DNA of 64,000 nt from Mixta mediterraneensis (lineage in GTDB: Bacteria; Pseudomonadota; Gammaproteobacteria; Enterobacterales; Enterobacteriaceae). A model generated the notes under the pieces. It made no database searches and had not been told where the DNA came from. It saw only the letters and a program-made list of their open reading frames with translations. Numbering within the stretch: position 1 is the stretch's first letter; each line of letters begins with the position of its first letter. The DNA is taken from positions 121,910 to 185,909 of the forward strand of contig NZ_JACFXY010000009.1 in the NCBI RefSeq assembly GCF_014946725.1. Reading direction: 5' to 3'. The translations under genes were made by a program, and so were the position numbers. Of this stretch, positions 11,792-21,462 are shown one piece after another.

Positions 11792-12135
11792 AAGTTTCTG
11801 ATACCTCTGGTCTGCTGAAGCAGACAGAAGGCAAAGCATTTCGCATTATGGACGGTGCAGAGCGAGCCGCCAGGCGTGTCGCTTTTGCGGCTTTACGATC
11901 GTCCTGAACGAGCCCTGCGCTGGCAATGTTATTCACCTTCTTCCGCTTAAAAACCCGAAAGGATTTTTTTAACCAAATAAACCGAGAAATCTATCCGGAT
12001 ACGCTGAGAAATGTCGGTTAATTCATCTGGCTTTTGGCGCTTCGCTGGATAATTGATTACCCTTTATCATTGGGTGTCGGATTATATCTGGCAGTTTTGT
12101 CCATTCCCACGGGAACTTAATAACAGGGCTTACAA
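11792..12135 (+). other. fbaA-mscS intergenic region
   Basis: About 340 bp without a supported gene. A short AAACCCGAAAGGATTTTTTT near 11948 could be a weak terminator. The mscS promoter should lie toward the right end. Nothing else is recognised. Confidence 0.5.
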
Positions 12136-13029
12136 ATGGAAGATTTAAACGTCGTTAATGGCATCAATAATGCGGGCGGCTGGCTGGTGCGTAACCAGGC
12201 ACTGCTTTTAAGCTATGCGGTCAATATCGTAGCGGCAATTGCCATCATTATCGTCGGGATGATTATTGCCCGTTTTATTTCAAATGGCATTAACCGTCTG
12301 CTGGTGGCGCGTCATATCGATGCAACCGTGGCCGACTTCCTTTCTGCGCTGGTACGCTATGGTGTGATCGCCTTTACTATTATTGCTGCCCTGGGACGCG
12401 TCGGAGTGCAAACCGCTTCGGTGATTGCTGTTCTGGGTGCCGCCGGTCTGGCGGTCGGTTTGGCATTACAGGGTTCGCTGTCGAACCTGGCGGCTGGTGT
12501 TCTGCTGGTGACCTTCCGTCCGTTCCGTACTGGCGAGTTCGTCGATTTAGGCGGCGTGATGGGCACAGTAATGAGTGTACAGATCTTCTCCACCACCCTG
12601 AAAAGCGGTGATGGCAAAATCGTTGTAGTGCCAAACGGCAAAATTATCAGCGGCAATATCGTTAACTTCTCGCGTGAACCGGTACGCCGTAATGAGTTCA
12701 TCATTGGCGTGGCTTATGATGCAGACGTGGATGAGGTTATCGCTCTGCTGCAACAGGTAGTTGAGGCCGACGAGCGTGTGCTGAAAGACATGGGTATCCA
12801 GATTGGCCTGAACGAGCTGGCTGCCTCGTCGCTGAACTTTGTGGTGCGTTGCTGGAGCAACAGCGGCGATCTCCAGAACGTTTACTGGGATCTGCTGAAA
12901 AACTTCAAACGTGCGCTGGATGCCAAAGGTATCGGCATTCCTTATCCACAGATGGATGTGCATTTTCATCAGGTTAAGCAGGCTGAGGCTGAAACGGCAG
13001 AACCAGACGAAGAAGCAAAACTGTCATAA
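12136..13029 (+). CDS. mscS: small-conductance mechanosensitive channel MscS
   Basis: Homoheptameric inner-membrane channel that opens under membrane tension and releases solutes during osmotic downshock. Three N-terminal helices are visible. The third, pore-lining helix carries the alternating Gly/Ala pattern [21 protein letters not shown], continuing into the beta domain with [14 protein letters not shown]. The 297 residues are about ten longer than E. coli MscS; the extra length is an acidic tail ([15 protein letters not shown]). It stands between fbaA and argO as in E. coli. Confidence 0.95.
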   Translation: MEDLNVVNGINNAGGWLVRNQALLLSYAVNIVAAIAIIIVGMIIARFISNGINRLLVARHIDATVADFLSALVRYGVIAFTIIAALGRVGVQTASVIAVLGAAGLAVGLALQGSLSNLAAGVLLVTFRPFRTGEFVDLGGVMGTVMSVQIFSTTLKSGDGKIVVVPNGKIISGNIVNFSREPVRRNEFIIGVAYDADVDEVIALLQQVVEADERVLKDMGIQIGLNELAASSLNFVVRCWSNSGDLQNVYWDLLKNFKRALDAKGIGIPYPQMDVHFHQVKQAEAETAEPDEEAKLS

Positions 13030-13035
13030 CGTGAA

Positions 13036-13057
13036 ATGGGCGGCTCCGGTCGCCCAT
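13036..13057 (+). terminator. hairpin after mscS
   Basis: ATGGGCG and CGCCCAT pair around an 8-base loop just after the mscS stop. There is no clear T run, so termination is uncertain. Confidence 0.45.
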
Positions 13058-13153
13058 TAGCTATTCTAATCAGGCATTAACTTTTTCAATTTCCACTAAT
13101 CATCTCCCCGTCACTATAATGCTTTGCATCTCCCCGATGTAAGGAAAATTCCG

Positions 13154-13777
13154 TTGTTATCTGTATTCTTTCAAGGGCTTGTGCTTGGCGCCGCGCTTAT
13201 CCTGCCACTTGGGCCTCAAAACGCTTTTGTGATGAATCAAGGAGTTAAGCGGCAGTACCATTTAATGACCGCAACGCTGTGCACCTTAAGCGATGTTGTA
13301 CTGATTTGTGCCGGGATATTCGGTGGCAGCGCGCTGCTGAATCAATCTCCGCTGCTGCTGATGGTGATCACCTGGGCAGGCGTGGCATTTTTACTGTGGT
13401 ACGGTTGGGGCGCGTTGCGTACCGCCTTTAGGGGCAGCGTAGAGCTGGCCTCTGGCGGTGCAATAAAGCAGGGACGGGGACGTATTATTGCCACCGTACT
13501 GGCGGTGACCTGGCTTAATCCGCACGTTTATCTCGATACCTTTGTGGTTTTAGGCAGTTTAGGCAGCCAGCTACCTTCGCAGTCAGCACGCCACTGGTTT
13601 GCATTCGGCACGGTTAGCGCTTCGGCCCTGTGGTTTTTTGGTCTGGCGATGTTAGCGGCGTGGCTCTCTCCGCTACTGCACACCGCACGCGCCCAGCGCG
13701 TCATTAATCTGCTGGTGGGGGCAATCATGTGGTTTATCGCCTTCCAGCTGGCGCGTCAGGGCATCGCCAGTTTCTGA
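13154..13777 (+). CDS. argO: arginine exporter ArgO (LysE family)
   Basis: Inner-membrane exporter of arginine, six helices, LysE/RhtB superfamily. The conserved [14 protein letters not shown] lies near the start and [15 protein letters not shown] in the middle. I chose the TTG at 13154 because the preceding TAAGGAAAATTCCG gives a ribosome site and the product ([14 protein letters not shown]) then aligns with known ArgO starts. An ATG ten codons upstream has no ribosome site. TTG initiation suggests low translation. ArgP activates argO in E. coli, and argP is 1 kb downstream here. Confidence 0.88.
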   Translation: MLSVFFQGLVLGAALILPLGPQNAFVMNQGVKRQYHLMTATLCTLSDVVLICAGIFGGSALLNQSPLLLMVITWAGVAFLLWYGWGALRTAFRGSVELASGGAIKQGRGRIIATVLAVTWLNPHVYLDTFVVLGSLGSQLPSQSARHWFAFGTVSASALWFFGLAMLAAWLSPLLHTARAQRVINLLVGAIMWFIAFQLARQGIASF

Positions 13778-14049
13778 CGCCTATGCAGGCCATAAAGTGT
13801 CAATGCTTGCCAGCCGCTTCCGCTTAATCCGCTAACATTGTGTCCTCTGCGCCAACACAGCGCGGGGGCAAAGAGGGTTATATGTGAGTGGGCGGTTGTT
13901 TGCACAAAGAATTGTGATCGATCTGCCGTTAAACCTGCGTTGTACAGAACTTTTGCCATACTCACCACTCAAAGCATGGCGCATTGCTATGCGTTTTGGG
14001 CTTCGTCACGTTAGAAGCTAATGAGTTGACATCTTCAAGGAGGACTTTC

Positions 14050-14778
14050 ATGAAACTGAAAGCATTGGCTTTGGCCGCAATAATGAGCGCTGGGGCTGTC
14101 CCTTTAGGCGCACAAGCTGATGAACTACCGAATGCACCGCATGTCGTCACTTCTGGCAAGGCAACGATTGATGCCCGTCCCGACATCGCGACGTTATCGA
14201 TTGTGGTAAATGTATCGTCAAAAAATGCGGCCGATGCTAAGAAACAGGCAGATGAACGCGTTCAGCAATACTTTGATTTCTTGCAGAAAAACAGTATTGA
14301 GAAAAAAGATATTGATGCCGCTAATCTGAGCACGCAGCCGGAATATGATTACACCAAAGAGGGTAAATCGGTTCTGAAAGGCTATCGTGCGGTACGTGAA
14401 GTGCAGGTAACGCTGCGCCATCTCGACAAATTAAATGAATTACTTGATGGCGCGCTGAAATCGGGGCTGAACGAGATTCGTAGCGTCGAGTTGGGCGTTG
14501 CTAACCCTGACAGCTACAAACAACAAGCGCGTCAGGCCGCGATTAAGAATGCGACGAAGCAAGCCTCAGAATTGGCGCAAGGCTTCAATGCGAAACTGGG
14601 GCCGATTTACAGCATCCGGTATCAGGTTTCTAATTATCAGCCTATGCCTATGGCACGTATGTATAAAGCGGCTGCATCTCCCGCCGATACGTCAGCACAA
14701 GAAACGTATGATCAGCAAAGTATCAATTTTGACGATCAGGTTGATGTAGTGTTTGAAATCCAGCCTAACGCGCAATAG
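14050..14778 (+). CDS. yggE: periplasmic SIMPL-domain protein YggE
   Basis: A 242-residue exported protein of the SIMPL/DUF541 family, linked in E. coli to oxidative stress tolerance; no enzyme activity is known. The start at 14050 follows AAGGAGGACTTTC and opens a clean signal peptide (MKLKALALAAIMSAGAVPLGAQA). The domain begins VVTSGKATIDARPDIATLSI. It ends in TAG, showing that amber works as an ordinary stop in this genome. It lies between argO and argP as in E. coli. Confidence 0.9.
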   Translation: MKLKALALAAIMSAGAVPLGAQADELPNAPHVVTSGKATIDARPDIATLSIVVNVSSKNAADAKKQADERVQQYFDFLQKNSIEKKDIDAANLSTQPEYDYTKEGKSVLKGYRAVREVQVTLRHLDKLNELLDGALKSGLNEIRSVELGVANPDSYKQQARQAAIKNATKQASELAQGFNAKLGPIYSIRYQVSNYQPMPMARMYKAAASPADTSAQETYDQQSINFDDQVDVVFEIQPNAQ

Positions 14779-14783
14779 CGTAA

Positions 14784-14810
14784 AATGGGGCATTTCGCCC
14801 CGTTTCTTTG
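14784..14810. terminator. terminator between yggE and argP
   Basis: ATGGGGC and GCCCCGT pair (one wobble) around ATTTC, followed by TTCTTTG, between convergent genes. Confidence 0.65.
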
Positions 14811-14812
14811 TT

Positions 14813-15721
14813 TTATGCCGCAACATCATCCTGACGCAATACACGATGTCCATGCGCGATTAGCGCATCCGTTACCCGACGCATTAAACGACTCTCTGGC
14901 GCAAAGCGATGCCAGTACAACATGCGACGCTGATACAGCCCCGGCGTTAAGTCAATCAGCTCCCCGCTCGCCAGTTCGCGCTCAATCTGCAGATGCGGAA
15001 TCATACAGCAGGTAGAACCCTGGCGCGCCATCTGCACAAAGGCTTCCGACGAGTTAACGATATGACAAGGCACGCTGCCGGGTGATAAGTCGAAATTCTG
15101 CTGTAAAAACGCCTGATGCATATCATCCAGATGATCAAACGCGACCGCAGGGGCTTTCAATAGTGCCGACCGCGTGACGCCATTTGGGAAGAAGCGATCG
15201 GCAAAATCACGCGAAGCCACAAACAGATAATCCAGCGCACCCAGCTGATCAACCAGGCAACTTGGCAGCGGCTGCGGCTGGATACTGACCGCACCAACCA
15301 CTTCACCGCGGCGTAAACGTTCCTGAGTGCGAGTTTCATCTTCTACCTGCAAATTCAGGCGAACTGGCGAGTCAGCTAACACATCTTTCAGTGCCGGAAG
15401 CAGCCAGGTCGCCAGACTGTCGGCGTTGACCGCCAGCGACAACAGCAGCGGCGTGGTGCCGCTATTATCATCGCCGCCCAGCCACTCTTCTTCCAGCAGC
15501 TCAACCTGATGCAGCAAGGCCAGTAATTTTTGTCCCTGCTCGGTCGGGCGGGGGGGAACGGTACGCACCAGCAGCGGCTGCCCAAACAGGTTTTCCAGCT
15601 GTTTGATACGCTGCGAGACCGCTGACTGGGTAATACATAATTTTTGTGCGGCGCGCTCAAAGCCGCGTTCACGAATCACAGCATCCAGCGCCTGAAGCGT
15701 TCGATAATCGGGGCGTTTCAC
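14813..15721 (-). CDS. argP: LysR-type regulator ArgP (IciA)
   Basis: Transcriptional regulator that activates argO with arginine and responds to lysine. The N-terminal winged helix-turn-helix contains [23 protein letters not shown], and the rest is the LysR effector domain. I chose GTG at 15721: it gives the typical start [20 protein letters not shown] (302 residues) and has GGAGAG just upstream. A longer frame adds 17 untypical residues. It is divergent from rpiA with a short shared promoter region. Confidence 0.93.
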   Translation of the reverse strand: MKRPDYRTLQALDAVIRERGFERAAQKLCITQSAVSQRIKQLENLFGQPLLVRTVPPRPTEQGQKLLALLHQVELLEEEWLGGDDNSGTTPLLLSLAVNADSLATWLLPALKDVLADSPVRLNLQVEDETRTQERLRRGEVVGAVSIQPQPLPSCLVDQLGALDYLFVASRDFADRFFPNGVTRSALLKAPAVAFDHLDDMHQAFLQQNFDLSPGSVPCHIVNSSEAFVQMARQGSTCCMIPHLQIERELASGELIDLTPGLYQRRMLYWHRFAPESRLMRRVTDALIAHGHRVLRQDDVAA

Positions 15722-15904
15722 TTTTTTTCTCTCTCCTTCAGGGTGGACGTTACTATGCCATAAAAGTGTCACATGTGACGGATGTCTGATTTTTTTGTGG
15801 GCTGGCTTCCAAAGCGCTTAATCCACCACGATCAGCCAGGCACTTTTAACAAGCCTTGCTTTATACTACGCGCACTTCGTTGTCGCACAGGTTTTAAACA
15901 TATC

Positions 15905-16564
15905 ATGACCCAGGATGAACTGAAAAAAGCGGTAGGTTGGGCTGCACTTGACTATGTGCAACCGGGAACCGTTGTTGGCGTAGGCACCGGAACGACCGCT
16001 GCACACTTTATCGATGCACTTGCCACCATGAAGCATCAGATTGAAGGCGCGGTATCAAGCTCGGAAGCCTCAACCCAAAAACTGAAAAGCCTCGGTATTC
16101 ACGTGTTTGACCTCAACGAAATCGATACGTTATCGGTTTACGTGGATGGGGCGGATGAAATCAATCCACACATGCAGATGATCAAAGGCGGTGGCGCAGC
16201 GCTAACGCGTGAGAAGATTGTCGCGGCAGTGGCTGAAAAATTTATCTGTATCGCCGATGCCTCTAAAGAAGTGGATGTGCTGGGCCGGTTTCCATTGCCG
16301 GTTGAAGTGATTCCGATGGCGCGCAGCTACGTGGCACGTGAATTAGTGAAAATGGGAGGATTGCCGGAATATCGCCAGAAAGTCGTCACCGACAACGGCA
16401 ATATTATTCTCGATGTGCATAATCTGAAAATTCTCGATCCGATTGCGCTGGAAAAAAACATCAATGCACTGGCTGGTGTAGTGACGGTGGGCCTTTTCGC
16501 CACGCGTGGCGCGGATATAGCGCTGATTGGTGGCCCGGACGGCGTAAGAACTATCAAGAAATGA
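15905..16564 (+). CDS. rpiA: ribose-5-phosphate isomerase A
   Basis: Interconverts ribose 5-phosphate and ribulose 5-phosphate in the pentose phosphate pathway. The ATG at 15905 gives 219 residues, exactly the family length. The phosphate loop [11 protein letters not shown] lies near residue 25, the catalytic DGADE at about 81-85, and the [11 protein letters not shown] loop at about 94-104. An upstream in-frame extension lacks conservation. It is divergent from argP and closed by a strong terminator. Confidence 0.96.
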   Translation: MTQDELKKAVGWAALDYVQPGTVVGVGTGTTAAHFIDALATMKHQIEGAVSSSEASTQKLKSLGIHVFDLNEIDTLSVYVDGADEINPHMQMIKGGGAALTREKIVAAVAEKFICIADASKEVDVLGRFPLPVEVIPMARSYVARELVKMGGLPEYRQKVVTDNGNIILDVHNLKILDPIALEKNINALAGVVTVGLFATRGADIALIGGPDGVRTIKK

Positions 16565-16569
16565 TCTAT

Positions 16570-16598
16570 CCGGCGCCTTCAGCGCGCCGGTAATTTTT
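16570..16598 (+). terminator. rpiA intrinsic terminator
   Basis: CCGGCGC and GCGCCGG pair with a 7-base loop, followed by TAATTTTT. Confidence 0.82.
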
Positions 16599-16843
16599 GC
16601 TCGTGAAATATCTTTTCTCGCTCAGGTGAAATTTGGTGACTTATGTCACATAAGCGCCATCGACAGCGGATTCATTCTTTCTTATTTGCTCAGATCCCGA
16701 TTTTGTACGGCAATGTGCTGCTACTGGACGTTGCCGTGCTGGTAGCAAGGCAATCGTTTGTATTGCCGGACGCGTAAATTTTGATATTTTGACAGAAGGC
16801 TGGCTTATGGCAGTCCTCATTGAATTCTGAATAGGGTCGGGAA

Positions 16844-18082
16844 ATGGCAAAGGTATCACTGGAAAAAGACAAGATTAAGTTCCTGCTGGTGGAAGGTGTC
16901 CATCAGAGCGCGCTGGCTAACCTGCGTGCAGCAGGTTACACCAATATTGAATTCCACAAAGGTGCTCTGGATTCGGAGGCGTTAAAATCATCCATCCGTG
17001 ACGCACACTTCATCGGTATCCGTTCCCGCTCCCAACTGACCGAAGAGATCTTTGCAGCGGCTGAAAAGCTGGTAGCCGTTGGCTGTTTCTGCATTGGTAC
17101 TAATCAGGTCGATCTGGAGGCCGCTGCTAAGCGTGGTATTCCGGTGTTTAACGCCCCGTTCTCTAATACCCGCTCGGTTGCCGAACTGGTTATTGGTGAA
17201 ATGCTGCTCATGCTGCGTGGTATTCCTGAAGCGAATGCCAAAGCGCATCGCGGAATCTGGAATAAAAATGCGAAAGGTTCGTTTGAAGCACGCGGCAAAA
17301 AACTCGGCATTATTGGTTATGGTCATATTGGGATGCAGTTAGGCGTGCTGGCTGAAAGCCTGGGCATGTATGTTTATTTCTATGACATCGAAAATAAGCT
17401 GCCGCTCGGCAATGCTAACCAGGTGAGTAGCCTGAATGAACTGCTGAACATGAGTGATGTGGTAAGCCTGCACGTGCCGGAAACCGCATCTACTCAGGAC
17501 ATGATCGGGGCTGAGCAGCTGGCGCAGATGAAGCCAGGCGCGCTGTTGATTAATGCCTCACGCGGAACGGTAGTGGATATTCCAGCTCTGTGTGAAGCGC
17601 TGGCAAGCAAGCAGGTAGGCGGCGCCGCAATTGATGTTTTCCCGGTAGAACCGGCAACCAATAACGATCCGTTTATTTCTCCGCTGAGCGAGTTTGATAA
17701 CGTGATCCTGACGCCACATATCGGTGGTTCAACCGAAGAAGCGCAGGAAAACATCGGGATTGAAGTGGCTGGCAAGCTGGCTAAATACTCCGATAACGGT
17801 TCTACTCTTTCGGCGGTAAATTTCCCGGAAGTGTCATTGCCCATGCACGGTGCCAGCGCCAGTCGCTTGCTGCACATCCATGAAAATCGTCCGGGTGTGC
17901 TGACCGCTATCAACCAGATCTTTACTGAGCAGGGCGTGAATATCGCCGCACAGTATCTGCAAACGTCGCCGTTTATGGGCTATGTGGTAATTGATATTGA
18001 TGCAGAGAAAGAGCGGGCAGATAAAGCATTGCAGCTGATGAAGGCCATTCCAGGCACCATCCGCGCACGCTTGCTTTACTGA
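16844..18082 (+). CDS. serA: D-3-phosphoglycerate dehydrogenase SerA
   Basis: Catalyses the first committed step of serine synthesis, 3-phosphoglycerate to 3-phosphohydroxypyruvate. The 412 residues are two more than E. coli SerA. The NAD motif GIIGYGHIGMQLG lies near 157, the catalytic Arg in INASRGTVVD, and the catalytic His in LTPHIGGSTEEAQ near 293. A C-terminal ACT domain (HENRPGVLTAINQIF) gives serine feedback inhibition. In E. coli the gene responds to Lrp. The 280-bp upstream region is AT-rich, without a gene. Confidence 0.97.
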   Translation: MAKVSLEKDKIKFLLVEGVHQSALANLRAAGYTNIEFHKGALDSEALKSSIRDAHFIGIRSRSQLTEEIFAAAEKLVAVGCFCIGTNQVDLEAAAKRGIPVFNAPFSNTRSVAELVIGEMLLMLRGIPEANAKAHRGIWNKNAKGSFEARGKKLGIIGYGHIGMQLGVLAESLGMYVYFYDIENKLPLGNANQVSSLNELLNMSDVVSLHVPETASTQDMIGAEQLAQMKPGALLINASRGTVVDIPALCEALASKQVGGAAIDVFPVEPATNNDPFISPLSEFDNVILTPHIGGSTEEAQENIGIEVAGKLAKYSDNGSTLSAVNFPEVSLPMHGASASRLLHIHENRPGVLTAINQIFTEQGVNIAAQYLQTSPFMGYVVIDIDAEKERADKALQLMKAIPGTIRARLLY

Positions 18083-18091
18083 TCCTCAGAG

Positions 18092-18119
18092 AAAGAGGCG
18101 CTACTGGCGCCTCTTTTTT
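18092..18119. terminator. serA terminator, overlapping the end of fau
   Basis: AAAGAGGCGC and GCGCCTCTTT pair around TACTG with a T6 run on the plus strand. The fau stop codon lies inside the T/A tract, so the hairpin probably serves both convergent genes. Confidence 0.85.
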
Positions 18120-18711
18120 ACTCCCATAACCACAGCTTTGACGGCGTTAAGATGGCCGGTAATGGCACATCCCATGCTGCGACCGGAAGGGCATCCACCA
18201 ACTGGCAATCATGTGCCAGACCAACCGGCAAAAATCCATGCTGCTTCCAGTTCTGTAGCGTGCGGTCGTAAAACCCGCCCCCCATACCTAATCGTTGTCC
18301 CTGACAGTCAAATGCCACCAGCGGCACCATCATCACGTCGAGCTGATCGAGCATAATCATGTTACGAATATCCAGTGGCGGTTCAGGAATACGCAATTTA
18401 TTGGGGGTGAGGACGGTGTCAGGCGAGTAGCGCAGAAATAACAGATTCCCTGGCGAGAAAGGATGTAAGACCGGCAGATAGATATGCTTTTTTTGCTGCC
18501 AGAGTTTGGCAATCAGCGGGCGTGTATTGAGCTCGCCATCCACTGACAGAAACAGAGCGATATTTTGCGCTTCAGTAACCGGAGCAAAATTGATGGCATG
18601 TTCTGCCAGCAGATCAGCGGCGGTTTCGTGCTGTTCAGCGGTTAAGGCGCGGCGCAGATGACGCACATGCTGACGAATATCATACCGTTGTAACAGAGAA
18701 GGGTGTGACAT
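18118..18711 (-). CDS. fau: 5-formyltetrahydrofolate cyclo-ligase (YgfA)
   Basis: ATP-dependent conversion of 5-formyl-THF to 5,10-methenyl-THF in folate metabolism. The 197 residues fit the family. The motif GMGGGFYDRTL lies near residue 145, preceded by VPLVAFDCQGQRLG. The gene lies just downstream of the 6S RNA gene on the same strand, the conserved ssrS-ygfA arrangement in which the two are co-transcribed in E. coli. GGGGAAAGC precedes the ATG. Confidence 0.93.
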   Translation of the reverse strand: MSHPSLLQRYDIRQHVRHLRRALTAEQHETAADLLAEHAINFAPVTEAQNIALFLSVDGELNTRPLIAKLWQQKKHIYLPVLHPFSPGNLLFLRYSPDTVLTPNKLRIPEPPLDIRNMIMLDQLDVMMVPLVAFDCQGQRLGMGGGFYDRTLQNWKQHGFLPVGLAHDCQLVDALPVAAWDVPLPAILTPSKLWLWE

Positions 18712-18788
18712 GCTTTCCCCGCAGGATAAGTCGCTGATGCCGCAACTATATCATGCAACACGGGGAAGGAAAGCAGGACTACTAAAGA

Positions 18789-18972
18789 GGAGATCTCCGA
18801 GATGCCGCCGTAGGCTGTAACCCTTGAACCCTTGGTTCAAGGTGAACATGCCGTCGCAACCATCAGGCTTCTCGGACGAACCGAGCATGCTCACAGGTTA
18901 CGGAGCGTCACATTCTGTTTTTTTGAAATATCGGCTCAGGGGACTGGCCCACATGCAAACATCTCAGAGAAT
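18789..18972 (-). ncRNA. ssrS: 6S RNA
   Basis: Read on the minus strand, the sequence starts ATTCTCTGAGATGTTTGC and ends GGCATCTCGGAGATCTCC. It keeps the E. coli 6S landmarks GGGCCAGTCCCCTGAGCC, GAGCATGCTCGG and CCTTGAACCAAGGGTTCAAGG, and the 5' and 3' ends pair. 6S RNA mimics an open promoter and sequesters sigma-70 holoenzyme in stationary phase. The length of about 184 nt matches the known 183-184. It lies between zapA and fau as in E. coli. Ends are set by homology and may be off by a few bases. Confidence 0.95.
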
Positions 18973-19010
18973 TTTTACTTCATCGTCGTTGTTATCGCGA
19001 CCATGAAGTT

Positions 19011-19340
19011 TTATTCGAACTTCGCATCCTGACGATCAGTTATGCGACCTTGCTCAACTAATGCTTGTTCAATCGTCTGCTGTAACATTCTGATGCGTTG
19101 TTCCATGTTAGCAGCATAATCACGCGTCTTGTTTTTTTCTTGCGCCAGCTCGTGGCAAATGTTTAACGCGGCGATGAACACCAGTTGTTCTGTATTGGTG
19201 ACTCTAGTGCGAACTTTTAGATCTTGCAACCGTTGATTGAGGTCTTCAGCCGCTGCATTCAGCGCATCTTGCTGTTCAGGCGGACAATTCACTCTCAACG
19301 AACGACCAAAAATTTGTAAATCTACCGGTTGTGCAGACAT
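19011..19340 (-). CDS. zapA: cell division protein ZapA
   Basis: Small cytoplasmic protein that bundles FtsZ protofilaments and bridges to ZapB. The 109 residues equal E. coli ZapA. The N-terminal globular part has [22 protein letters not shown], and the C-terminal half is a helical coiled coil ([20 protein letters not shown]). AGGAAGGTGGC gives the ribosome site. It is divergent from ygfB and lies upstream of ssrS and fau on the same strand. Confidence 0.94.
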   Translation of the reverse strand: MSAQPVDLQIFGRSLRVNCPPEQQDALNAAAEDLNQRLQDLKVRTRVTNTEQLVFIAALNICHELAQEKNKTRDYAANMEQRIRMLQQTIEQALVEQGRITDRQDAKFE

Positions 19341-19510
19341 GCCACCTTCCTGACTGATTACTTAGCCCGCAACTCCCTTAGCGGTCAACGGCTTGGGAGG
19401 CGGGCAACTATATAGACCCGCTAAATAAGTTACAACCCCTTTTCTGGAAACCTTGAGGCAGCTAGTGGTAGCATAACACGAACTTATTCTGCCAACGACG
19501 ATGAAAACTT

Positions 19511-20089
19511 ATGTCCTTACAGAACGCAACCCCCAATTACAACGCGCTGGCGGCGGCGCTGTCGCAGCAAGGTGTTGGGATGACACCAGCGGAAATGCAT
19601 GGGCTGATTAGCGGCATCCTTTGTGGCGGAAATCAGGACCCGAGCTGGAAAACGCTGGTGCATGACTTAACCAATGAAGGCATCGCTTTTTCGCAAAGCC
19701 TGTCATTACCCCTGCAATCCCTGCATGAAAGCATTGCAGAGGCGCTGGAAGACGAAGGGTTCCTCTTTCAGCTGATGTTGCCAGATGACGATGACATCAC
19801 GGTTTTTGACCGTGCCGATGCGCTGGCTGGCTGGGTAAACCATTTTCTGCTTGGTCTCGGCGTCACACAGCCTAAACTGGACAAAGTGACCGGCGAAACC
19901 GGCGAAGCGATTGATGATTTGCGCACCATCGGGCAGCTCGGTTATGACGAGGATGAAGATCAGGAAGAGCTCGAACAGTCGCTTGAAGAGGTCATTGAAT
20001 ACGTGCGCGTAGCGGCATTGCTGTGCCATGACACCTTTAATCATCCGCAGCCTACCGCACCTGAAGTGCAGAAACCTACGCTACATTAA
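19511..20089 (+). CDS. ygfB: YgfB, UPF0149 family protein
   Basis: A 192-residue all-helical protein of the UPF0149 family, usually just upstream of pepP-ubiH-ubiI. The N-terminal [13 protein letters not shown] and the mid segment [10 protein letters not shown] are family landmarks. The C-terminal third is strongly acidic ([16 protein letters not shown]). Its molecular role in enterobacteria is not settled. It lies 50 bases from pepP and is probably the first gene of that operon. Confidence 0.9.
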   Translation: MSLQNATPNYNALAAALSQQGVGMTPAEMHGLISGILCGGNQDPSWKTLVHDLTNEGIAFSQSLSLPLQSLHESIAEALEDEGFLFQLMLPDDDDITVFDRADALAGWVNHFLLGLGVTQPKLDKVTGETGEAIDDLRTIGQLGYDEDEDQEELEQSLEEVIEYVRVAALLCHDTFNHPQPTAPEVQKPTLH

Positions 20090-20139
20090 GTCGGACATCT
20101 CAGGATACTCACGCACTTATCTCAACGGGAAATGCAGAC

Positions 20140-21462
20140 ATGATTTCACTGGAAACTTTTCAGCAGCGTCGTCAGGCATTATTAGCAAAAATGGCGCCAG
20201 GCAGCGCGGCGTTAATTTTCGCAGCGCCGGAAGTCACCCGCAGCCATGACACCGAATATCCGTTTCGTCAGAACAGCGACTTTTGGTATTTCACCGGCTT
20301 TAATGAGCCACAGGCGTTATTAGTGCTAATCAAAAGCGATGAAACGCACAATCACAGCGTACTGTTTAATCGCGTGCGCGATCTTACCGCTGAAGTCTGG
20401 TTTGGTCGCCGTCTGGGACAAGACGCTGCACCCGCTAAGCTGGCCGTAGATCGCGCGCTTCCCTGGGATGATATTGGCGAGCAGCTACATTTGCTGCTGA
20501 ACGGCCTGGATGTGGTTTATCACGCGCAAGGTGAGTATGCCGAAACCGATACCTTAGTATTCAGTGCGCTCGACAAGCTGCGTCGCGGTTTCCGCCAGAA
20601 TTTAAGCGCGCCTGCAACAATTACCGACTGGCGCCCCTGGGTGCATGAGATGCGCCTGTTCAAAAGTCCGGAAGAGGTTGAGATTCTGCGTCGGGCCGGA
20701 AAAATCAGCGCGCTGGCGCATAGGCGCGCGATGGAGTGCTGTCGCCCAGGTATGTTTGAATATCAGCTGGAAGGCGAAATCCACCACGAATTTACCCGTC
20801 ACGGCGCGCGTTTCCCTTCTTACAACACCATTGTCGGTTCTGGCGAGAATGGCTGCATCCTGCATTACACCGAAAACGAGTCTGAACTACGCGATGGCGA
20901 CCTGGTGTTGATTGACGCGGGCTGTGAATTTCATGGCTATGCGGGCGACATTACCCGCACCTTCCCGGTGAACGGCAAGTTTAGCGAGCCGCAGCGCGCC
21001 ATCTACGACATTGTACTGGCTTCGCTGTATAAATCGCTGTCGATGTTCCGCCCCGGCATCAGCATCCGCGAAGTGAATGATGAAGTGGTGCGCATTATGG
21101 TAACGGGTCTGGTTGAGCTGGGTGTGCTGCAGGGTGAAGTTGATGTCTTAATCGCTGAAGATGCGCATCGCCAGTTTTATATGCATGGTTTAGGTCACTG
21201 GCTGGGTCTCGATGTGCATGATGTGGGTCATTATGGTACGCCAGGCCGTGATCGTATTCTCGAACCCGGTATGGTGTTAACGGTTGAGCCGGGACTTTAC
21301 ATCGCGCCAGACGCCGATGTGCCAGCGGAATACCGTGGGATCGGTATCCGCATTGAAGATGACATTGTTATCACCGAAACCGGCAACGAAAACCTCACCG
21401 ACAGCGTCGTCAAAGACGCTGAGGCGATCGAAGCCTTAATGGCGGCGGCGCAGCGCGCATGA
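20140..21462 (+). CDS. pepP: Xaa-Pro aminopeptidase PepP
   Basis: Removes an N-terminal residue preceding proline; cytoplasmic, manganese-dependent, M24B family. The 440 residues match E. coli. The five metal ligands can be placed in LIDAGCEFHGYAGDITRTF (two Asp), HGLGHWLGLDVHD (His), LTVEPGLY (Glu) and IRIEDDIVI (Glu). The stop overlaps the ubiH start by four bases (ATGA), so the two are translationally coupled. Confidence 0.96.
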   Translation: MISLETFQQRRQALLAKMAPGSAALIFAAPEVTRSHDTEYPFRQNSDFWYFTGFNEPQALLVLIKSDETHNHSVLFNRVRDLTAEVWFGRRLGQDAAPAKLAVDRALPWDDIGEQLHLLLNGLDVVYHAQGEYAETDTLVFSALDKLRRGFRQNLSAPATITDWRPWVHEMRLFKSPEEVEILRRAGKISALAHRRAMECCRPGMFEYQLEGEIHHEFTRHGARFPSYNTIVGSGENGCILHYTENESELRDGDLVLIDAGCEFHGYAGDITRTFPVNGKFSEPQRAIYDIVLASLYKSLSMFRPGISIREVNDEVVRIMVTGLVELGVLQGEVDVLIAEDAHRQFYMHGLGHWLGLDVHDVGHYGTPGRDRILEPGMVLTVEPGLYIAPDADVPAEYRGIGIRIEDDIVITETGNENLTDSVVKDAEAIEALMAAAQRA